A DNA stretch of 25,188 nt from Dimargaris cristalligena. Taxonomy: Eukaryota > Kickxellomycota > Dimargaritomycetes > Dimargaritales > Dimargaritaceae. Both the position numbers and the translations under genes were made by a program. Below are positions 19,315 to 25,188 of the stretch, piece by piece. Numbering within the stretch: position 1 is the first letter of the stretch; every line of letters begins with the position of its first letter. The notes under the pieces are model-generated. The model worked only from the letters and a program-made list of their open reading frames with translations. It made no database searches and was not told the origin of the DNA. Location of the stretch: the NCBI GenBank assembly GCA_027576995.1, contig JANBQC010000420.1:1-25188 (forward strand), given 5' to 3'.

Positions 19315-21498
19315 TTAAAAGTTTGAAGTGTTAGTATTCACCCACTCTCCAGAGTTGGAGGAGGCGAATGGCTGGCTACGCGGTGGGGTAGGGGCAACAA
19401 AACCGATGGTCGAATCAACCCCAGAGCGACTAGGAAGTCGGGGTGGGATCGGGGGTGGTGTAGACATCGCCGAGGTTGCTGGCGAGGGTCGAGCTGAGCG
19501 GGATTTGGGGGGAACAGGTGGCGGAGCTCGACGGGGAGGAATCGTAGCACCAAAGGGGGGGGCAGTTCCTTTTTCGGTATCTCGGAGACTAGAGTTGCTG
19601 GGGTTGCGATGCCCTAAAGACTTCCGAGGGACGACCGGAGGAGGGAGAGTGCTGGAAATTACTTCCTCATGGTAGTGGGATGCCCCCAAGTAGGACTTTT
19701 CGGGGAAGCCCTTGGGGTTGTCCACTACAGGACCAACTGATTGGTTTCGCCGTGTGGGTGGGGGAGGGGGGTTTCGTCGAGGCTCTACGACCGGGGTCTT
19801 ATTAGGGCCTCCTGTCATTGGAAATGTATAAAGGTTTTTGGGTTCCGATAACGTGTCACCACCATTGACCAAGAGTAAAGACCGGCGGAAAGGATTATTG
19901 GGGGAGATGGTAGTAGACTTAGCGGGCCTTGAGGTGGTATCAAGGGTGGCCGGGCCGGGTTGGCCGAAGGCGTCTTCGAAGGAGGCAAAATTGTCCCCGC
20001 TCGATGAGTTCCCCAGGGATTTGGGAAAGGCGGGGCTCGTGGGCGAGGGCCACTCATTGGCAAACGTTGATGCCACTGAAGGGGCAGGGAGGGACCCACT
20101 GGACGTCGCCGTAGATGCGAATGGGGAATTGTCATTGAGCGCAAGTCGCGCAAAGGGATTGTAAAGCGAATTGGAGGCAATCGATGTCGGTGGCTTTGCG
20201 TCCCGATTAAGACTGCCCGGGGTACCCGTATCTTCAAAAGTGGATTGCGAACTGCTTGACGCAGCCGCCAGGTCGCTAAAGGGATCCGAAGGACTCGACT
20301 GGGTCGTGGGCATTGGCTTGGTATCCTTCTTCGTAGGACGACCACGCCGCATAGGTTTGACAGCTGAAGCGACGTCCCCGCGTCCGAACTCCGCGGCAAA
20401 GATGTTGTCGATATCTTCCCGCGTGCTCGTGGGGAGGAAAGTACCATCTACCGGCTGGCTTGGCTGGGGGGTGGCAACCGCCGAGACGGGCAGCGGGGCT
20501 GGCGTAATCGGGGCCATAAAGTGGTGGGGTTTGTCAAGATAGTGATTAGTAATGGGGCATGATCTATCGATAAGTCCAAATACTCGTTCGGTTAGCTGGA
20601 AAATATCGGGGCGATCCCGGGGGTCCTCCTGCAGCATCCACCGAATGAGCGAACACGTGTCTTCCGAATACACGGGGGAGTCGGGAAACTGGTAGCGGCC
20701 GTTAAGAATCGCCAGTTCACCGGTTTCCTCGAACGGGGTCACCAAGTAGCACAGCTTGTAAAACAGCACCCCGAGGGCCCAGATGTCGATTTTTTCGGTC
20801 AGACCGTATTTCAGGTATAGGTCAATCAGTTCTGGGGCTCGGTATTCCAAGGTGGTGTTCAACTGAACGTCTTCTTCCAGATCGCCGACCTGCTTGCGAG
20901 TTAGCTGGGTACCCCCCCGTATCCGCTCGCGGGTGCACGAGCCAAAATCACAGAGTACGAACCGTGTATGGTTACTGGAGATGAGAATATTTTCGGGTTT
21001 TAGATCACGGTGAATAATGGGCGGGTCCTGGTAGTGCAAGTGGGCCACGGCCTGGCAAATATGGGAGAAGATACGCAGAATTTCGGATTCCTCGAGCCGC
21101 TTGTGCATGCGCCGGTTAAGCAATTCGACCAAATTCCCCGCTGAGCAATACTCCAATAGAATGAGTAGCTCGAAGCCGGGCGAGTCGGGCAAGGGTGCTG
21201 ACGCGGCAGCCAGGAACCCAATAGTGTTGGAATGACTGGGGAGAGTACGGAGGATGTTCACCTCCTGGTTGAGGATTTGTAATTCGGCCAGGTCAGCCGC
21301 GGCGGTACGCTTCAATACAGCGACTTGGTTGAGTGCAGGTACCTCCACCGTATAGACATGGGCTTTACCGCCTTGGGCTAACAGCTTCTGGACGACCACG
21401 GCCTGGGTGTCCACCGTCAGCTCGGTGCCTGGTGGGTAAATCCCCCGTTCAATGAAAGCCTCATCATCTGAAAGTCCTTGATGGTCCTTCAAGTCCAT
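19315..21498 (-). CDS. ARK1: Ark/Prk/AAK1 (NAK) family serine/threonine kinase, endocytosis regulator
   Basis: An intronless frame of 727 residues starting MDLKDHQGLSDDEAF. The kinase domain spans about 33-308: glycine loop LLAQGGKAHVYTV, ATP lysine K63 (VAVLKR), catalytic IIHRDLKPENIL (D165), LCDFGSC (D184), activation-segment TTLEYRAPELIDLY, and IDIWALGVLFYKL. The loop, the CDFGSC motif and the YRAPE-x-IDLY segment are typical of the NAK family (yeast Ark1/Prk1/Akl1, animal AAK1/GAK). The tail is disordered, with a DPF at 405-407 and NPFs at 447-449 and 535-537 that could bind AP-2 ear or EH domains. Proline-rich SH3 ligands lie at about 577-581, 655-665 and 681-690. The family phosphorylates coat and actin adaptors at endocytic sites. 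MRRGRPTKK (383-391) looks AT-hook-like, probably by chance. Which paralogue this is cannot be told from the sequence alone. Confidence 0.92.
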   Translation of the reverse strand: MDLKDHQGLSDDEAFIERGIYPPGTELTVDTQAVVVQKLLAQGGKAHVYTVEVPALNQVAVLKRTAAADLAELQILNQEVNILRTLPSHSNTIGFLAAASAPLPDSPGFELLILLEYCSAGNLVELLNRRMHKRLEESEILRIFSHICQAVAHLHYQDPPIIHRDLKPENILISSNHTRFVLCDFGSCTRERIRGGTQLTRKQVGDLEEDVQLNTTLEYRAPELIDLYLKYGLTEKIDIWALGVLFYKLCYLVTPFEETGELAILNGRYQFPDSPVYSEDTCSLIRWMLQEDPRDRPDIFQLTERVFGLIDRSCPITNHYLDKPHHFMAPITPAPLPVSAVATPQPSQPVDGTFLPTSTREDIDNIFAAEFGRGDVASAVKPMRRGRPTKKDTKPMPTTQSSPSDPFSDLAAASSSSQSTFEDTGTPGSLNRDAKPPTSIASNSLYNPFARLALNDNSPFASTATSSGSLPAPSVASTFANEWPSPTSPAFPKSLGNSSSGDNFASFEDAFGQPGPATLDTTSRPAKSTTISPNNPFRRSLLLVNGGDTLSEPKNLYTFPMTGGPNKTPVVEPRRNPPPPPTRRNQSVGPVVDNPKGFPEKSYLGASHYHEEVISSTLPPPVVPRKSLGHRNPSNSSLRDTEKGTAPPFGATIPPRRAPPPVPPKSRSARPSPATSAMSTPPPIPPRLPSRSGVDSTIGFVAPTPPRSQPFASSNSGEWVNTNTSNF

Positions 21499-24415
21499 AT
21501 GGGGTTCAGTGGCGGGAGATGGGTCGGAGTTACGACTATCGAGAGACCAGTGGGGTAAAAAATAGTGCAGTTACGGTTAACAGTAAGAATGGCCAGGAAC
21601 TGAATCCAGTTGACGGTGGTGTAGACGGGTAAGAATAAAATAGGTTAGGTGGCTCGACTTGGAGGTGAGAAAGACGAGCCTGGGGCAAGTGTAAGTGTGG
21701 AGGGGGAAAGCGGACGCTCTGGAATGGGTGGTTGGAGCGCCTGCGACTATGCCCGCTTGCCAAGGCCCCTTGTCATCAGTATAATGTGATGCGGGCCTGC
21801 ACCTCCAGTGGCGCTGGCTTTAATCATAGCCTATGGATGATCGCATGGGTGTGTATATAAGGGGGGAGATACTCGGAATCGTAACAAAGAGAATTCCAGC
21901 GCTTGGTGGGGGCCGCTTCAACTTGAGAGAGAACTGCGCTCACTAGTCGGATAGTCCAACAAGACAGTCCCCCTTCATTCGGGATCCTAACCCTCACGAC
22001 ACTGTGTCGGTGCGGCATGCCATCTTATTGAGGAGAAAGTTTCCCAGCGAAAGACCGCATCGGAATAGTATAAAGGGGGATTGTGTTTCGTTCTGCACAG
22101 CTAAATGCGAACTTCCAATAGTGGTGGGGGCGACTAAAGAGCTCCGACGGAGAACCATTTCAATACTGACTTCTATTGACAAACTGGCTGCATTTGCGCA
22201 GGCCTGACAAACGGGACAAGTGGGGCTGTCATGAGATTGGGTTAGTACACCTCTAGGCCTATTACGAACCATATAATTTCATATATGCGAAAGCACAAGT
22301 CTTGCAAGTAGAAATGCATACTTAAAGGGGTTGAGGGGGGAGGGAAATTCTTTAATCAAATCATAGCTATGCATTAAATCCCCAGATGATTTTCCCCTGA
22401 AAATTCTCCTTTTTTCGAATTTCACTTATGTCACCTGGTTTCCCCTTCAGCAAACTCTGAAAAGTAAAGTATACCTGATATGTATCAAGGCTTTTGGTAT
22501 GTGGGGATATGAGATTATTGTAGGGAGCTTGGGAGAAACAGGGCTAGAGGGTGTAAGGATATCCAGCCATTGGAAACGTTAGGAAACACTGATTAAAACT
22601 TGGGGTCACTAAAGCACTTGAAAGTATACTTGGTGTAGGAAGTCGTTTCGAGAGAGATGTGGTTATGGGATTGTGCACCTTTATTCATAGATCAGGAAAG
22701 CTGTCGGTATTTATAGAGCTACAGCGGGTATGAGGATAATAGAAAATTATGTAAGGGCAATAATGAGGGCTGAAGGTCGGCTATGCCGGATTCGGTTACG
22801 AATTAGCTCAGCGCCAGGAATCGACAAACAAATGGAACCACTGGGGCTCTGATGTCAATTGGAAGAGGAATACACATGCACAAACCGGTAGCGACCAGGC
22901 TGGACCCATGTTTAATCGGGTCGGCAATGTATGTCGCGAATAGCACTAAAACCTCCCAGGAGAATAGGGGAACCTAATCGGTAAATACTTTTCAATAACC
23001 AAGTGGTTTGAATGGTGGGAACTGGGGGGAATGGACCGGCCTACTCCTTTGAATACTAGGCAATTAGCATTGGTCCTATACGGCCGCATCGATAAATAGA
23101 CTAAGTCACCATAGCCCAGCTTCGACCTGGACCGTGTCCAGGCTTCTCACTATTACCCCAAACAGCAAGTACTTGTCCGCTGAGGGCCTAGTTCTAGGAG
23201 CCAATGTCGTATGGCGGTGGGGGGAGAGTTGGCGGGCTCCAGGGGCTAGGGCTGCTTTTAATAAATGGGTTTCGCCAAATCACTCGTGCGCTCCATACAC
23301 CCACCTGGTATCAAATCAGCCCCTTAATGATCAGGATAGTGTGCGCGGTGGGCTAGATAAGACTAATGGTATTTAGCACTGACGCATCTGGAATAGTAAT
23401 ATCATTGGAATCTCTATCACGGACTGGAGGCCTGGTAGGAAGGGGGGTGGCGTTATAAGGGAGGAGACAGCCTTGATTCACACTGGACCAGGAGGTAGTT
23501 TGGGGAGACGAGGAAGTGAGGAGGAGGCTTCCGAGACACTAAAGGGAAAATAGTTCAATAATTAGTATTTGACTGTTTGGATGGTAAACAAGCAGGGAGG
23601 AGGGAAAGTAAACAGATATCAATCAACAGGATAGTAACTCGGGAACTTATTTTGAGGGATAGCCTATTATAAACCCACCAACTGTATCTTCGAGATGGGT
23701 AAAGTTCAGCTCGGTTGTATAAGGTTTTAACTGTTATGCGTATGGGAAAATCGGCGGGATATTTATTTTCAACCAGTAGTATTTGCCTCATCAAATGGAT
23801 TTTGCGTTATACAGCCTGGCTGAACTACTCCCAGATGTAAAAATAATGCAGCATTTGCCTATTGCTTTTGGAATTATAGGTAAAGGCTGGGCCAGCGTAC
23901 AACGGATGGCAATGTGTATTAAAATTCTATGTAAATTTATGACGCGCATTGTGGACTTGCTAACCAGAAACTAATACCATGTTGATGAATGGCAGAATGG
24001 AGTAATCCAAGCGTTTGATGCCACTATTCAGCTCTATTCCAGTGGATACCAGTCCAAAAGAGTACTATACTATTCAGCCACGCCACTTTGTGAGCCCAGA
24101 CTAACCATTTTGTAAAATTGCTCTCGGTAAGTACCATGTTCCGCCATTAGTGGCTACAGCCGGGTATGGGGTGTATTGTCACATTCACACTAATGAAGAG
24201 CATTAAATCCAGACGAGCTCCGATACCTCTTGGCCTACATTCATTCAAAAAAATTCCGGATAAGCTATTAGTTCAGTTCATAAATATTCACGGCATGTAT
24301 ACAAGGTCTAAATGAAATATAATATTTGATATGCAAAAATACCACCATATTTACCCTGGTAACCCGGATCTGGCCAATTATCTACTCATTATAGAACCTA
24401 GTCGAACCAATTCTC
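21499..24415. other. About 2.9 kb without a recognisable gene
   Basis: The left 280 bases are C/T-rich on the minus strand and probably form the kinase promoter and leader. Beyond that I see only short open frames (up to 92 codons) with no known domain, no convincing chain of splice sites, no tRNA or 5S signature and no clear terminal repeats. The region ends at the LTR at 24416. It may be relict transposon DNA or hold lineage-specific transcripts; nothing in the sequence decides this. Confidence 0.5.
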
Positions 24416-24658
24416 TGTTGAAATGCTCGGTGTTGTATGTTAGAATACTAAGGCTTTAAACAATAAAAGTGGAAGTAAGGGAAGAAAGCAGCTAAAGGAC
24501 GGTAGGTACCTCTAGGTGGTTAGTTTTATTAAGTTGTAATTTCTGTGGAGTGAAATATAATTGGCTAATATGAATGATCTCATGATAGCAGAATAAACTA
24601 ACGTAATTGGGTGAAGATAGGATAGAATAAAGAACACATAGGAACATACTCTTCAACA
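24416..24658 (-). repeat. 3' long terminal repeat of a Ty1/copia element
   Basis: 243 bp bounded by a perfect 7-bp inverted pair, TGTTGAA at one end and TTCAACA at the other, the TG...CA ends expected of copia LTRs. It lies directly downstream of the RNase H remnant and of a polypurine tract. On the minus strand an AATAAA is present in its middle (ACTTAATAAAACTA), suiting the R/U5 region. The second LTR is not in the window, so the boundaries rest on the inverted ends and the tract. Confidence 0.72.
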
Positions 24659-25085
24659 TTCCCCTTTGTTACAAGTGGGAGTTGTAATAATATCCTGTTT
24701 GTTGGATAAAAAGAGATGAATATTTAAAGGTTTTGTTAAAAAATCGGCCTTTTGTTCAGTGCTAGGCACATGCTTTAAGGTGATAATTCCTTTGTCAATA
24801 TAGTCTCAAACCATATGGAATTTAATATCAATATGCTTAGAGTGAATGTGATTCACAGGGTTCTTTGCAATAAGGATACAGGCCATATTATCACTATAAA
24901 TAGTGATAGATGTAAAAAAAGAATCAAGAAATTGGAGGATCTGTTTAATCCAAATCGCCTCCTTTGTGGCTTCAGAAAGAGCAATATACTCAGCTTCAGC
25001 AGTGGAAGTAGTGACTAGGGTTTGTTTCTTGGATGCCCAGGATATAGGGCCGCTGTGGCAAGGTGGAGTGTCCCCTTGATTGCCA
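24653..25085 (-). pseudogene. Ty1/copia RNase H coding remnant
   Basis: The frame reads ISWASKKQTLVTTSTAEAEY, IALSEATKEAIWIKQIL, then YSDNMACILIAKNPVNH and HSKHIDIKFHMV. After an in-frame TGA at 24806-24808 it continues DYIDKGIITLKHVPSTEQKA, DFLTKPL and ends NKGEC. The Glu of AEAEYIA, the Asp of YSDN and the Asp of KHIDIKFH are kept. The usual first catalytic Asp (in GYSDADW of the family) is missing, because the sequence right of about 25060 is frameshifted and shortened. With an internal stop and a damaged 5' part the product cannot be an active RNase H. Confidence 0.85.
24659..24670 (-). other. Polypurine tract of the copia element
   Basis: The minus strand reads AACAAAGGGGAA immediately upstream of the LTR's TGTTGAA. 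A purine run abutting the 3' LTR is where plus-strand DNA synthesis starts in LTR retrotransposons. Confidence 0.65.
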
Positions 25086-25188
25086 CAGCTACGAAATAAT
25101 TACTATTTGACTATTATATTTATATACAAGGTATGAAGTGGCTTTTTTGTCTGGTATATCCAGTTTTTTTCCCTTCCCTTTTAACCCA
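25086..25188 (-). pseudogene. Edge fragment, probable frame-broken copia sequence
   Basis: In a different frame from the RNase H remnant, the minus strand contains SYLVYKYNSQIV before a stop. This is similar in kind to the YGLVYK...IVGYSDADW region just before copia RNase H. The resemblance is short. The remaining bases up to the edge show nothing recognisable. Confidence 0.35.

Larger units (their letters stand above)
24416..25188 (-). mobile_element. 3' end of a degenerate Ty1/copia LTR retrotransposon
   Basis: On the minus strand, from right to left: a frame-broken stretch at the window edge, the end of the RNase H domain, a polypurine tract and a 3' LTR. The domain order and the copia-type RNase H signature (STAEAEYIALSEATKEAIW) place it in Ty1/copia, Pol order with RNase H last. 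Gag, protease, integrase and reverse transcriptase are absent from the window; they may lie beyond it or be lost. Confidence 0.82.

Noticed and set aside
21986..21994. CCTAACCCT, resembling the template of a telomerase RNA for TTAGGG repeats, near TERT and followed by a small hairpin
   Set aside because: A nine-base match to any register of the repeat on either strand is expected about once in a window this size. Telomerase RNA genes are not normally linked to TERT, and no pseudoknot or conserved box was recognisable.

Overview
The window looks like nuclear DNA of a fungus, probably one outside the Ascomycota and Basidiomycota. It carries spliceosomal introns with GTAAGT- or GTACGT-type donors, an ER chaperone ending in HDEL, mitochondrial translation factors with targeting leaders, an Ark/Prk-type endocytic kinase and a Ty1/copia remnant. 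The telomerase reverse transcriptase keeps a TEN domain and reads closer to animal TERTs than to yeast Est2. A zoopagomycete or chytrid-like lineage would fit, but the species cannot be fixed from this sequence. I see no bacterial-style operon, CRISPR array, tRNA or rRNA gene.

Layout. 1-966 (-): N-terminal part of the mitochondrial MutS homologue MSH1, cut by the window edge. 1999-2976 (-): ribosomal protein eS26 (RPS26), three exons, the first being only the ATG. 3613-5964 (+): mitochondrial elongation factor G1 (MEF1), divergent from RPS26. 7226-9883 (+): ER-lumenal Hsp70-related chaperone LHS1/HYOU1, two exons. 10415-13337 (-): mitochondrial EF-G2 (MEF2), four exons, convergent with LHS1. 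14213-18475 (-): TERT, one 3.9-kb exon plus a short last exon. 19315-21498 (-): Ark/Prk/AAK1-type kinase. 21499-24415: about 2.9 kb with no gene I can recognise. 24416-25188 (-): decayed 3' end of a Ty1/copia retrotransposon with RNase H region, polypurine tract and LTR.

Three of the seven host genes act on the mitochondrial genome or ribosome: MSH1 in mtDNA maintenance, mEF-G1 in translocation and mEF-G2 in ribosome recycling. RPS26 serves cytosolic translation and LHS1 serves ER protein import and folding. Fungal nuclear genes of this kind are normally separate transcription units, so the grouping may be chance.

The spliced models of RPS26, LHS1, MEF2 and TERT were derived by hand from splice sites, reading frame and family motifs. 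I found no evidence for an undescribed system. The points most worth checking are the TERT architecture and its two in-frame 3' acceptors, the MEF1/MEF2 proximity, and the unexplained 2.9-kb gap.
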